Shown here: positions 17,807 to 26,689 of the stretch, one piece after another
Position numbering within the stretch: the first letter of the stretch is position 1
Layout: each line of letters begins with the position of its first letter
From: Qipengyuania flava
GTDB lineage: Bacteria > Pseudomonadota > Alphaproteobacteria > Sphingomonadales > Sphingomonadaceae
Assembly (NCBI RefSeq): GCF_019448255.1
Contig: NZ_CP080410.1
Span: 1,178,001-1,242,000 of the forward strand
Length of the DNA stretch: 64,000 nt
Reading direction: 5' to 3'
Translations under genes and position numbers: made by a program
Notes under the pieces: generated by a model
Told to the model about the DNA's origin: nothing
Seen by the model: only the letters and a program-made list of their open reading frames with translations
Databases searched by the model: none

Positions 17807-17845
17807 TGACACTGTTGTAAGTAGCCCTTACTTACACTCATGTCA
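17807..17845. promoter_or_regulatory. Nested palindrome, probable TetR operator
   Basis: The inner arms TGTAAGTA (17816-17823) and TACTTACA (17829-17836) are perfect reverse complements around GCCCT. Outer arms TGACA (17807-17811) and TGTCA (17841-17845) are also reverse complements, each set 4 bases further out, so the 39 bases are symmetric about one centre. It lies 22 bases upstream of the PF10118 gene and 58 bases before divergent tetR. Confidence 0.75.
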
Positions 17846-17903
17846 ATAACAGCCCCTTAACGGCTTCCCCCTTTGTCGCAGATAGGTTACCGCTGGGCGC
17901 AAC

Positions 17904-18503
17904 ATGGCGACACGCAAACGACTTTCTCCCGAAGAATCGCGCCTCGCTGCTCTTGAAGCCGCGCGTGGATTGCTGATCGAAACGGGCCCGCAATCGGTCA
18001 CGCTGAAGGCGGTTGCGGCGCGAATCGGGCGCACGCACGCCAATCTGCTGCACCATTTCGGATCGGCCGCCGGCCTGCAGAAGGCGCTTGCCGGCCACCT
18101 TGCGGGCACGGTGTGTGACACCATCATCGACGCCGTGCGCGCGAGCCGGGCAGGCCTCGGCTCACCCCGAGAAGTGGTCGATCTCGCCTTCGATGCTTTC
18201 GACAAGGAAGGCGCCGGCGCACTCGCAAGCTGGATGATCCTGACCGGCAATGAAGACGCGCTGACGCCGATCGTGGAGACGATCCACCAGCTGGTCGACG
18301 AGATCGCGCCCGAAGAGGCCGAGCACGGCGCCAACCCGATGCAGGTCCATGAAGAGACCCTCGCGCTGGTGCTGATGGCCATGGGCGATGCGCTGATCGG
18401 CACCGCGCTCGCGCGCTCGCTCGGCCTGCCTGATACGGCCGCGCGCGACCGGGCGGAACGGATGCTCGTCCGCTCGCTGGAGCTTACGACTCAGAAGGGC
18501 TGA
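17904..18503 (+). CDS. TetR/AcrR family transcriptional regulator
   Basis: A 199-residue regulator. The N-terminal helix-turn-helix is seen in GPQSVTLKAVAARIGRTHANLLHHFGSAAGLQKAL (about 31-65), typical of TetR; the C-terminal ligand domain is all-helical and not specific. It is divergent from the PF10118 metal-hydrolase gene and its probable operator lies between them. The 3' end overlaps convergent ygfZ by 20 bases. Confidence 0.88.
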   Translation: MATRKRLSPEESRLAALEAARGLLIETGPQSVTLKAVAARIGRTHANLLHHFGSAAGLQKALAGHLAGTVCDTIIDAVRASRAGLGSPREVVDLAFDAFDKEGAGALASWMILTGNEDALTPIVETIHQLVDEIAPEEAEHGANPMQVHEETLALVLMAMGDALIGTALARSLGLPDTAARDRAERMLVRSLELTTQKG

Positions 18504-19227
18504 GCCCCTCGCGCATCCATTCGGGCGCGGTTTCGGCATCGATGCTTTCTAGGCGCAGGTGATCCACCGCGAGACCTAGGTCCTCGTGGGCGAACTTGCG
18601 TCGCTTTTCGTCGGAACGATCGAGCGGCACCACCACCAGCCTGCGGTTGACCTTGCTGCGCCAGTTCATCCGTGCGGTGTTCTCCTGGCCGATGTAGCAG
18701 CCCTTGGAAAAACTGACGCCATTGAGCTCGACCGCGTTGGTCTCCAGCCAGAGGATATCGCCCAGCTCCGCGCGACCTTCCGGCACGCCAAGGGCCAGCC
18801 GGTGCGCGCGCCATGCCTCGTCGGCGGTCTCGCTGGTCTCGTCGAGCGGCGCCAACCAGCGCTGGCCGAGCGCGCCAAGGCGCGGATCGGCCGCGCCGCC
18901 ATCGCCCATTTCCGCCTGCCAATGCACTGCAACGCCCGGATCCCCCGCGATCGCGATCTTGCGACGCAGGCGGTAGAGCGACAGCCGCTTGGCCAGCTCT
19001 TCGGCAGCATCGGCTTCGCAGTCGAGCAGCAGTTCGCCTTCCGCCCCAGGCCAGACCAGGAAATCGAACAGCGTCTTGCCCTGCGGCGTCAGCAGGCCGG
19101 CATAGGCGGGGAGGGTGCCGGTGACATCGTTTGTGACGAGCCCCTGCAGGAAGTCGGCAACGTCCTCTCCCTCCTCGGTGGCGGACAGGCGGATTACGGC
19201 GCGTGAGGCAAGACGAGTGGCGGTCAT
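18484..19227 (-). CDS. ygfZ: YgfZ/GcvT-like folate-binding protein
   Basis: YgfZ-family proteins bind tetrahydrofolate and help assemble or repair iron-sulfur clusters. The 247-residue protein has the defining KGCYIGQE motif at 175-182, including Cys177. It is shorter than E. coli YgfZ (about 326), which is common in alphaproteobacteria. Its 5' end is 38 bases from divergent pyrC; its 3' end overlaps the tetR gene. Confidence 0.9.
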   Translation of the reverse strand: MTATRLASRAVIRLSATEEGEDVADFLQGLVTNDVTGTLPAYAGLLTPQGKTLFDFLVWPGAEGELLLDCEADAAEELAKRLSLYRLRRKIAIAGDPGVAVHWQAEMGDGGAADPRLGALGQRWLAPLDETSETADEAWRAHRLALGVPEGRAELGDILWLETNAVELNGVSFSKGCYIGQENTARMNWRSKVNRRLVVVPLDRSDEKRRKFAHEDLGLAVDHLRLESIDAETAPEWMREGLSPSES

Positions 19228-19265
19228 GGGTGACAGATAGGCCGCTCGCGGCCATAGGCAACCGC

Positions 19266-20303
19266 ATGGTCGAATCGCTTACAATCCGCCGCCCCGACGA
19301 CTGGCACCTTCATTTCCGCGATGGCGCCACCATGCGCGCCGTTGTGCCTGCCACGGCGCGCCAATTTGCCCGCGCGATTGTGATGCCCAACCTCTCGCCG
19401 CCGGTGACCACCACCGCGCTGGCGGCGGCCTATCGCGAGCGGATCAGCGCCGCCGTGCCCGAGGGCGTGGATTTCACACCGCTGATGACCGCCTATCTGA
19501 CCGACCAGACGGATGCAGATGATCTTGCGGCCGGCCACGCCGACGGCGTGCTGACGGCGGTCAAGCTCTACCCGGCCGGCGCGACTACCAATTCCGCGCA
19601 TGGTGTGACCGATGTGGCGAACATCATGGGTGTGCTCGAACGCATGGCCGATATCGGCATGCCGCTGTGCGTGCATGGCGAGGTGACCACCTCGGACATC
19701 GACATCTTCGACCGCGAAGCCGTGTTCATCGACCGCGTTCTGCAGCCGCTGGTCGACCGCCTGCCGCACCTGCGCGTGATTTTCGAGCACATCACAACCA
19801 TGCAGGCAGTGGCCTTCGTGGAAGGCGCGGGCCCCAATATCGCGGCCACCATCACGCCGCAGCATCTGCACATCAACCGCAACGACATCCTCGTCGGCGG
19901 CATTCGCCCCCACATGTACTGCCTGCCCGTGGCGAAGCGCGAACAGCACCGGCTTGCGCTGCGCGCGGCGGCGACGAGCGGCTCGACCAAGTTCTTCCTC
20001 GGCACCGACAGCGCGCCGCACCATCGCCACGACAAGGAAAGCGATTGTGGCTGCGCGGGCATCTTCAACGCGCCCTTCGCGCTCGAAAGCTATGTCACGG
20101 TGTTCGACGAGGAAGGCGCGCTCGAGCATTTCGAGGGCTTCGCCAGCCTTAACGGCCCGGCCTTCTATGGCCTCGCGCCGAACGAGGACCGCATCACGCT
20201 CGAAAAGGCGCCAGTCGACGTGCCGGACGAGGTCGATGGCGGAGACGCGCGCATCGTGCCGTTCCACGCGGGCGATACGCTCAGCTGGCGGCTGGCTTCC
20301 TAG
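19266..20303 (+). CDS. pyrC: Dihydroorotase (PyrC, short type)
   Basis: Cyclises carbamoyl aspartate to dihydroorotate in pyrimidine synthesis. The 345 residues show the Zn-binding DWHLHFRDG with H14 and H16, the carboxylated Lys K100 in [35 protein letters not shown] and FLGTDSAPH. This is the E. coli-type enzyme rather than the long PyrC associated with PyrB. The start [13 protein letters not shown] was selected over an in-frame one 21 codons earlier. It overlaps convergent rarD. Confidence 0.96.
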   Translation: MVESLTIRRPDDWHLHFRDGATMRAVVPATARQFARAIVMPNLSPPVTTTALAAAYRERISAAVPEGVDFTPLMTAYLTDQTDADDLAAGHADGVLTAVKLYPAGATTNSAHGVTDVANIMGVLERMADIGMPLCVHGEVTTSDIDIFDREAVFIDRVLQPLVDRLPHLRVIFEHITTMQAVAFVEGAGPNIAATITPQHLHINRNDILVGGIRPHMYCLPVAKREQHRLALRAAATSGSTKFFLGTDSAPHHRHDKESDCGCAGIFNAPFALESYVTVFDEEGALEHFEGFASLNGPAFYGLAPNEDRITLEKAPVDVPDEVDGGDARIVPFHAGDTLSWRLAS

Positions 20304-21183
20304 AGCGCTTTACGAGGTCCCAGACGAAGATCGCCGCTGCTGTCCAGATGCAGGCGAAGCAGGCTGCCTGCGCCGGCTTCAGCTCCTCGCCAAACACCGT
20401 GAGGCCGAGGATGAAGACGATGCTGGGCGCAAGGAACTGGATGAAGCCCAGCGTCGAATAAGGCAGCTTGCGCGCCGCAATAGCGAACAACAGCAGCGGG
20501 AAAGCGGTTAGCGCCCCTCCCGCGATTATCAGCAGGCTGAGCAGGGGAGAGATCGCAAAGGATGAGCCCTGCGTCTGGGCGTAGTACCAGGCAACCCCGG
20601 CGGACGGCACCAGAAGGAGCGCGCTTTCGATCGTGAGGCCCGGGACGGAGCCCACATCCAGCCGCTTGCGGATAAGGCCATAGGTGCCAAAGCTCAGGGC
20701 CAGCGTCAGGCTGATCCACAAGGTCGTCAGCGCCCCGCCAGCAAGCAGGGCGACACCCAGGGCGGCCACGCCGACCGCCACCCATTGAGAACGCGACAGC
20801 TTTTCGCCAAGCAGCATCGTGCCGAGGAGCACGTTGATCAGCGGGTTGATGTAATAGCCGAGGCTGGCCGCATAGACCTGCCCGTTCTGAATCGCCCAGA
20901 TATAGACCACCCAGTTGACCGCGATCAGCCCCGCGCTGAGCGAGAGCCAGGCAATCGTGCGCGGGCTACCCACGGCCTTCTTCAGGTCCGGCCATTGCTT
21001 GCGGGCAAGCGCGATGGCGAGGCAGATCGGCAGCGTCCAGATGATCCGCCAGCCGACGAATTCGAAGGGCGGCACACTGGCCACCAGGATCAGGTAGAGC
21101 GGAAGCAGGCCCCAGATGAGGTAGGCGCCGAGAGCTGAAAACAGGCCCGTCCGATCGTGCTGGGGTGGGGCGCTGTGGTCCAT
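20281..21183 (-). CDS. rarD: EamA/RarD family transporter
   Basis: Ten-helix drug/metabolite transporter of about 300 residues. RarD-type features include [35 protein letters not shown] and [29 protein letters not shown]. The substrate is unknown: RarD was named for chloramphenicol sensitivity in Pseudomonas, but transport has not been generally shown. The ATG at 21183 is preferred to an upstream TTG. The gene ends inside pyrC on the other strand. Confidence 0.86.
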   Translation of the reverse strand: MDHSAPPQHDRTGLFSALGAYLIWGLLPLYLILVASVPPFEFVGWRIIWTLPICLAIALARKQWPDLKKAVGSPRTIAWLSLSAGLIAVNWVVYIWAIQNGQVYAASLGYYINPLINVLLGTMLLGEKLSRSQWVAVGVAALGVALLAGGALTTLWISLTLALSFGTYGLIRKRLDVGSVPGLTIESALLLVPSAGVAWYYAQTQGSSFAISPLLSLLIIAGGALTAFPLLLFAIAARKLPYSTLGFIQFLAPSIVFILGLTVFGEELKPAQAACFACIWTAAAIFVWDLVKRSRKPAAS

Positions 21184-21369
21184 CCAAGGCGCGCTAGGCG
21201 CAGCCAACCGGGCCCGCAACCCTCAATTCATCGACGCCAGATACTCGTTTCGTCGAACTTGGGAAAAGCTTACAGCGCTGTTGCATCTGGTTCAGGTTCA
21301 AGCGCCTAAAGCTTAACGGCATCGCAGGACGAGGCCATTTCGGCGCTGCGAATCAAAAGGGACCTGACC

Positions 21370-21885
21370 ATGTCGAACCTCTTCAAGACCGCCGCCCTGG
21401 CCATTGCCGCTTCGGGCCTTGCCGCCGCTGCGCCTGTCAGCGCGGCTCCTGCGCTGCACGCGAGCCCCGCCGCACACGCTGCGGTCGTCGGCGACATGAC
21501 CTATGAACACAAGCGCAAGCGCGGGCACGGCCACTACCGCGATCGCGACTATCGCGATTACCGTGACTATCGCGGTTATCGTGATCGCCGGGATTATCGC
21601 GACTATCGTGATCGTCGCGATGCTCGGCCCTATTACATGGGCTACGACCGTTATTACGGCCAACCCGTGCGCGCCGATACGCGCATCTGGCGCGGCAACG
21701 ACGGCCGCTACTACTGCCGCCGCGACAACGGAACTACTGGCCTGCTGGTTGGTGCCGGCGTCGGCGCGCTGCTGGGCCATGAAGTCGCAGGACGCGGCGA
21801 CCGGACGCTAGGGGCTATCCTTGGCGGCGCGGCGGGCGCGCTGCTTGGCCGCACCATCGACCGCTCCAGCACGCGCTGCGGCTAA
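21370..21885 (+). CDS. Exported RDY-repeat protein with glycine zipper
   Basis: A 171-residue exported protein. A signal peptide (about 1-26, ending PVSAAPA) is followed by a basic tract at about 49-86 built from short repeats of RDYRDYR, RDRR and GYR. The C-terminal half has a glycine-zipper 2TM segment (TTGLLVGAGVGALLGHEVAG then LGAILGGAAGALLGRTIDR) like the Rickettsia 17-kDa antigen family. It probably sits at the outer membrane or periplasm. An AAAGGGA ribosome site precedes the ATG. Role unknown. Confidence 0.82.
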   Translation: MSNLFKTAALAIAASGLAAAAPVSAAPALHASPAAHAAVVGDMTYEHKRKRGHGHYRDRDYRDYRDYRGYRDRRDYRDYRDRRDARPYYMGYDRYYGQPVRADTRIWRGNDGRYYCRRDNGTTGLLVGAGVGALLGHEVAGRGDRTLGAILGGAAGALLGRTIDRSSTRCG

Positions 21886-22105
21886 CCGATTTCTTCGCGA
21901 GTTCCGGCCGTGCCCACCCACGGCCGGAAACCACGACTCTTCGGGTCGTGTGGGCGTCGTCCGGCATCCCAAAAGGGGGTCTGGCGGCGCCCTTTCACTT
22001 TTGCGCCCGCGCCTGTCCCGCTATGGTGCAGGGGCAGCCAACGGGCTGGAAGCGCATTCGTTTCTCGCCTTAAGCCCCACGTGTTCCAAGCCGAAAGGTC
22101 TCCTG

Positions 22106-22816
22106 ATGAAACGTCGCCTGCTTGCCTCTGTCCTGCCCTTCGCCCTGCTTGCCGCATGCGGCGATTCGGCTGAAGACGAGGCAGCGGGCGACGCCATCGA
22201 CCCGGCCAGCGAACAGGCTCTTAACGACGAGCTGATGACCGATCCCGACATGGCCGGTCGCAACGAGGCGAACGCCGCGCTCTCGGGCACGGGCAACGCC
22301 GCTATTCCGAATATCGACAAGTCGCCGCGCGCCATCGAAGCCGCGCGCAGCCGCGCCGCCGAGCTGGTTGGCGGGCGCAGCGCCCTGTCGGCGGCTCCCG
22401 AGCCCCGCACCCTTGGCGAAAACGCCGCGCCGAGCCAGGCCATGCAGGCTGCAGCACGCGCTGCGGTCGCGCCGGGCGGTGAGAACTGCGGCGACAAGGT
22501 CAACTACACCTCGGCCTGGGCGGCCAAACTGCCCGCGGCCTTTCCCGTTTATCCCCGCGGCAACACCCAGGAAGCGGCGGGGACCGACGAGGGCGATTGC
22601 GCGCTGAGGGTCGTCTCCTTCCTCACGCCGGTCGCTCTCGATGAAGTGCTGGCGTTCTACAACACCCGCGCGAAGGACGCTGGCTTCAGCGTCGAGCATG
22701 TCCGCGCTGCGGGCGACAACATCCTGAGCGGTACGAAGGGCGATGCGGCCTATGTGGTCTACGCGCGCCGCCTGCCGCAGGGTGTAACCGAGATCGATCT
22801 CGTCACCACCGACTAA
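22106..22816 (+). CDS. Lipoprotein of unknown function
   Basis: A 236-residue putative lipoprotein: MKRRLLASVLPFALLAACGDS has a lipobox LAAC. The mature part begins with an acidic linker, then has two Cys (NCGDKVNYT and GDCALRVVSF) that could form a disulfide, and VALDEVLAFYNTRAKDAGFSVEH. No catalytic motif was recognised. The upstream in-frame extension was rejected because it precedes the signal sequence. It is convergent with astD; a 16-base GC palindrome lies between the stops. Confidence 0.78.
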   Translation: MKRRLLASVLPFALLAACGDSAEDEAAGDAIDPASEQALNDELMTDPDMAGRNEANAALSGTGNAAIPNIDKSPRAIEAARSRAAELVGGRSALSAAPEPRTLGENAAPSQAMQAAARAAVAPGGENCGDKVNYTSAWAAKLPAAFPVYPRGNTQEAAGTDEGDCALRVVSFLTPVALDEVLAFYNTRAKDAGFSVEHVRAAGDNILSGTKGDAAYVVYARRLPQGVTEIDLVTTD

Positions 22817-22825
22817 GGATCGCCG

Positions 22826-22841
22826 GGCCGCGCGCGGCCCA
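22826..22841. terminator. Possible convergent terminator
   Basis: GGGCCGCGCGCGGCCC is a perfect 16-base palindrome in the 33-base gap between the convergent lipoprotein gene and astD. There is no T run on either side, so function as an intrinsic terminator is uncertain. Confidence 0.35.
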
Positions 22842-22849
22842 CCATCCGA

Positions 22850-24262
22850 TCAGCTGTCCTTGATGCCCACGCCAATGCTGGCGCGCGGCTGCTCCATTTC
22901 GTTGCTTGCGACCGGATAGGCGCAGTAATCGGCCGCGTAGAAGGCAGCCGGACGATGGTTGCCCGAAAGGCCCACCCCGCCGAAAGGCGCAGCCGAGGAC
23001 GCGCCGTTGGTCGGACGGTTCCAGTTGACGATCCCGGCGCGGATCTCGTTCCAGAACAGCTCGAAATCTTCCGGCTTTCCGCCAATCAGCGAGGCGGAGA
23101 GGCCGTAGCGCGTGTTGTTCGCCTCGTAGATCGCATCGTTGAAGTCGGCGACGCGGATCACCTGCAGCAGCGGGCCGAACAACTCGATATCGGGCCGCTC
23201 GTGAATGTCGGTCGCATCGAGGATTGCCGGCGACAGGAACGGCAGCTTCTCGTCACGCCGCTTCATGTGCATGATCGGCTTGCCGCCCCGGTTCATCAGC
23301 GCAACGAAGCTTTCCGACAGGAGATCGGCGGTCGCGTTGTCGATCACGCAGCCCATGAAGGGCTGGGGCTCGGCAAAGGGTTCGTCGACGATCAGCTTTT
23401 CCGCCAGCGCCTTCACGGCGGGCACGATCTGGTCGAACATGGAATCGGTCACGATCAGGCGGCGCGCGGCGGTGCAGCGCTGGCCGGCCGTAGTGAAGGC
23501 CGATTGCACGATGGTGGCGGCCGCGTCGTCGATCTTGGGCGTATCGAGCACCACGATCGGGTTGTTGCCGCCCATTTCCAGCGCCACGATCTTGCCCGGA
23601 TCGGCGGCGAGCTTGCGATTGATCGCAATGCCGGCGCGCGCGGATCCGGTGAAGAGCACGCCGTCGACCATCCAGTGCTCGACGAGGGCTTGTCCAACCT
23701 CGACCCCGCCGTGGATGCACTGGACCACGCCTTCGGGGATCTTGGCTTCGTGGAAGCAGCGGGTGAGGAATTCGCCCACGGCCGGCGTTTTCTCGCTCGG
23801 CTTGAAGATCACGCAGTTGCCGGCAAGCAGCGCGGGAACAATGTGGCCGTTCGGCAGGTGCGCGGGGAAGTTGTAGGGGCCGAGCACCGCCATCACGCCA
23901 TGCGGCTTGTGGCGCAGTGCGGCCGTGCCCTGAAGCGCGCTGTTGAGCTTCTTCATGCCCGTGCGTTCGGCGTAGGCGGTGACCGAGATTTCGACCTTCC
24001 CGATGACCGCTTCGACCTCGGTGCGGGCTTCCCACAGGGGCTTGCCCGTTTCGCGGGCGATCAGTTCGGCAAAGGGATCGGCGTGCTTGCGAACCTGGTT
24101 GGCGAAGCGCCGCAGCAGTTCGATGCGCTGGCCAAGCGGCTGGCGCGCCCAGTCGCGCATTGCTTCGCGCGCGCGTTCGATCGCCAGGTCCACGTCACCA
24201 GTGGTGCCGCGCCAGATTTCCTTGCCGGTAGCGGGTTCAGTTGAGACCAGGTCGGTCGCCAT
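22850..24262 (-). CDS. astD: N-succinylglutamate 5-semialdehyde dehydrogenase
   Basis: NAD-dependent aldehyde dehydrogenase, fourth step of the arginine succinyltransferase catabolic pathway. The 470 residues include FTGSARAG (204-211), catalytic Glu229 in ALEMGGNNP and catalytic Cys263 in GQRCTAARRLIV. The pattern LNSALQGTAALRHKPHGVMAVLGPYNFPAHLPNGHI is AstD-like. astA, astB, astC and astE are not in the window. It lies 84 bases downstream of selO on the same strand. Confidence 0.88.
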   Translation of the reverse strand: MATDLVSTEPATGKEIWRGTTGDVDLAIERAREAMRDWARQPLGQRIELLRRFANQVRKHADPFAELIARETGKPLWEARTEVEAVIGKVEISVTAYAERTGMKKLNSALQGTAALRHKPHGVMAVLGPYNFPAHLPNGHIVPALLAGNCVIFKPSEKTPAVGEFLTRCFHEAKIPEGVVQCIHGGVEVGQALVEHWMVDGVLFTGSARAGIAINRKLAADPGKIVALEMGGNNPIVVLDTPKIDDAAATIVQSAFTTAGQRCTAARRLIVTDSMFDQIVPAVKALAEKLIVDEPFAEPQPFMGCVIDNATADLLSESFVALMNRGGKPIMHMKRRDEKLPFLSPAILDATDIHERPDIELFGPLLQVIRVADFNDAIYEANNTRYGLSASLIGGKPEDFELFWNEIRAGIVNWNRPTNGASSAAPFGGVGLSGNHRPAAFYAADYCAYPVASNEMEQPRASIGVGIKDS

Positions 24263-24346
24263 TACGGGATTTTTATCCTCTCTACGCCTCGAATCGCGCC
24301 TTAAGTGGGCGGTTCCATCGGCCGCGTCAATTCGTGTTTGGTGCGC

Positions 24347-25747
24347 TTATTGCAAATGTCCCGCCGGAGAAGGGGGTTCTCCATGCGCTTCGCCCATGCG
24401 GCGCAGGGCCGCAACCTTTTCCGTCAGCGGCAGCCAGTCGTCGCGTTCGTCGATCGCCGACCAGATCGCTTCGACTTCTTCGATCAGCATCGATTGCGGG
24501 GCCTCGCCTGCCCAATACTCATGGCTGTCCTCAACAGCAGCATAGCCGTCCAGCGCCTCGGCAAGGGGCCCCTGTGCGCCGCGCCCGCCGCGATGGGTGA
24601 AGAAGAAGGCATCCGGGGACGCACCGCTTTCGGTCAGCGCTTTCTCGCAGGCAGCCACCAAGGCCGCGTCCGCTTCGGCACCCCGGCTGGCAACGCCAAG
24701 ACGCCAGCACCAGCGGCGCCCGATGGCTTCCATGTAGAGCGGTCCGAAACGCTCCATCGCAGCGATCAGGGGCGGGGCGTCCACCAGTAGGCGCAGCGCA
24801 ATGGCGAATTGCCCGCAGTTCCAGTGCAGCGCTTCTGGCTGGCGGCCGAAGGCGTAGAGGCCCTGGTGATCGAAATAGGCAGCGGTGAAGCCCGGATCCC
24901 ACTTCGGCAGGAACCGCCAGGGCCCGTAATCGAAGCTTTCCCCGCTGACGTTCATGTTGTCGGTGTTGAGCACGCCGTGGACGAAGCCGGCGACCATCCA
25001 GCTTGCGGCGAGGTCAGCCATCCGTTCGACGACCAGGTGCATCAGCCGCACAGCCGGCTCCTCGCGCCCCGGCGCGTCTTCGGGCGGGGGCGGACCGGGG
25101 AACTGGGCGAGGCAATAATCGACCAGCTGGACCATGTGCTCCTTTTCCTCGAGCGCGAGCAGGCGCTGGAAGGTGCCGATACGGATGTGGCCGTGGCTGA
25201 GCCGGGTCATCACGGCGGAACGCGTTGGAGACGGCTCGTCGCTGCGCCACAGCTCCTCGCCCGTCTCGACCACGCTGAAGGTCTTCGATGTGTTGACGCC
25301 GAGCGCCTCGAGCATTTCGGTGGCGAGGATTTCGCGCACCGCGCCTTTCAGCGTCAGCCGCCCGTCACCCTCGCGGCTCCAGGGGGTCTGACCCGATCCC
25401 TTGGTGCCGAGGTCCATCAGCCGCCCTTCGGCGTCGCGCATCTGCGCGAACAAATAGCCTCGGCCATCACCCAGATCGGGGTTGTACACGCGGAACTGGT
25501 GCCCGTGATACCGCAGCGCGAGCGGGCGGGGCAGGTTGCCCTCCAGCGGCTCGAACCGCCCGAAATGGCGGGTCCACTCCGCATCGCTCAATTCGGCAAG
25601 GCCGACGCTCGCCGCATGGCGGTCGTTGCGAAAGCGCAGCTCGGTTTTCGGGAAGTCCGCCGGATCGACCGGGTCGCCGATCCAGTCGGCCAGCGATTCG
25701 ATGGGCGTGTCGGGGCGATAGCTCGCGGCTTGCGGTTCGGCGCGCAT
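24347..25747 (-). CDS. selO: Protein adenylyltransferase SelO-like (YdiU family)
   Basis: Pseudokinase-fold enzyme that AMPylates proteins under redox stress in studied homologues. The 466 residues contain RYHGHQFRVYNPDLGDGRGY, LGTKGSGQTPWSREGDGRLTLKGAVREIL, VHGVLNTDNMNVSGES and FDYGPW, the family signatures for nucleotide and metal binding. There is no terminal selenocysteine or Cys-Ser tail visible. The start at 25747 was chosen because upstream codons have no Met and do not match the family. It is divergent from the alpha/beta hydrolase. Confidence 0.93.
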   Translation of the reverse strand: MRAEPQAASYRPDTPIESLADWIGDPVDPADFPKTELRFRNDRHAASVGLAELSDAEWTRHFGRFEPLEGNLPRPLALRYHGHQFRVYNPDLGDGRGYLFAQMRDAEGRLMDLGTKGSGQTPWSREGDGRLTLKGAVREILATEMLEALGVNTSKTFSVVETGEELWRSDEPSPTRSAVMTRLSHGHIRIGTFQRLLALEEKEHMVQLVDYCLAQFPGPPPPEDAPGREEPAVRLMHLVVERMADLAASWMVAGFVHGVLNTDNMNVSGESFDYGPWRFLPKWDPGFTAAYFDHQGLYAFGRQPEALHWNCGQFAIALRLLVDAPPLIAAMERFGPLYMEAIGRRWCWRLGVASRGAEADAALVAACEKALTESGASPDAFFFTHRGGRGAQGPLAEALDGYAAVEDSHEYWAGEAPQSMLIEEVEAIWSAIDERDDWLPLTEKVAALRRMGEAHGEPPSPAGHLQ

Positions 25748-25822
25748 CCGGCGATAGTGGGCGGCAAGACAGCCCGTTACAAGGGCATCAACGCAAAGCG
25801 AGCAAGGTTTTCGCCGCCTACG

Positions 25823-26689
25823 ATGGATAACCCCTACACCGACCGCCACTGGCAAAGCGCCGACGGTCTCACCCTGCATTTCCGCGACTACGGCGAAGCG
25901 AATGATCGCCCGCCGGTGATCTGCCTGCATGGCCTGACCCGTAACGCGCGCGATTTTTCGGACCTGGCGCCGCATATCACCTCGCAGGGCTGGCGCGTGA
26001 TCGTGCCCTCGATGCGCGGGCGCGGGGATAGCGGCTATTCCGATGATGCCAACAGCTACGCGCTGCCGACCTATGTCGAGGACCTGCTGGCGCTGCTGGA
26101 GCAGGAGGAGATCGCCTCCTTCGTATCGATCGGCACCTCGATGGGCGGGCTGATGACCATGCTGCTGGCACAGGCGCAGCCGGAGCGGATCGCGGGCGCT
26201 GCCTTGAACGATATCGGGCCGGAGCTCGAGACCGAAGGGCTCGACACGATCAAATCCTATGTCGGGCAGGGGCGTAGCTTCCCGACCTGGATGCACGCCG
26301 CGCGCGCCTTGCAGGAAACCCACGGCGGGGCCTTCCCGAACTACGCGATCGAACAGTGGATCGACATGGCAAAACGCACGCTCACGCTGTGCAACAACGG
26401 CCGTATCGCCTTCGATTACGACATGAAGCTGGCCGAACCGATCCTCGCCTCGCCCGAAGCGGCGGCGCCGGTCGACCTGTGGCCCGCTTTCAAGGCGTTG
26501 ACGGACAAGCCGCTTTTGCTCCTGCGCGGCGGGCTGTCGCAGCTGCTTGCGCCCGCCACCTTTGAGCAAATGCAGAAGGTCGCCAGCGGGGCCGAGGCGG
26601 TTACCGTACCGCAGGTGGGCCACGCGCCCATGCTTGACGAGCCCGAGGCGCTTGCCGCCATCGACCGCCTTCTGGCGCGCGTCGCATGA
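25823..26689 (+). CDS. Alpha/beta hydrolase
   Basis: A 288-residue hydrolase with the oxyanion HGLTRNARDF, the nucleophile elbow GTSMGG (Ser), and a C-terminal VGHAPML with the catalytic His. The fold suits an esterase, lactonase or C-C hydrolase; the substrate is not readable. Upstream in-frame sequence was rejected as antisense to selO. It overlaps the glycosyltransferase gene by 4 bases (ATGA), so the two are co-translated, though no shared pathway is evident. Confidence 0.84.
   Translation: MDNPYTDRHWQSADGLTLHFRDYGEANDRPPVICLHGLTRNARDFSDLAPHITSQGWRVIVPSMRGRGDSGYSDDANSYALPTYVEDLLALLEQEEIASFVSIGTSMGGLMTMLLAQAQPERIAGAALNDIGPELETEGLDTIKSYVGQGRSFPTWMHAARALQETHGGAFPNYAIEQWIDMAKRTLTLCNNGRIAFDYDMKLAEPILASPEAAAPVDLWPAFKALTDKPLLLLRGGLSQLLAPATFEQMQKVASGAEAVTVPQVGHAPMLDEPEALAAIDRLLARVA

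Noticed and set aside
21541..21630. CRISPR-like array in the short tandem repeats of the glycine-zipper gene
   Set aside because: The repeats are 6-9 bases long, in frame and without spacers; they encode the RDY tract.
22850..24262. A complete arginine succinyltransferase operon
   Set aside because: Only astD is present; the neighbours selO and a lipoprotein gene are unrelated, so no ast operon is claimed.
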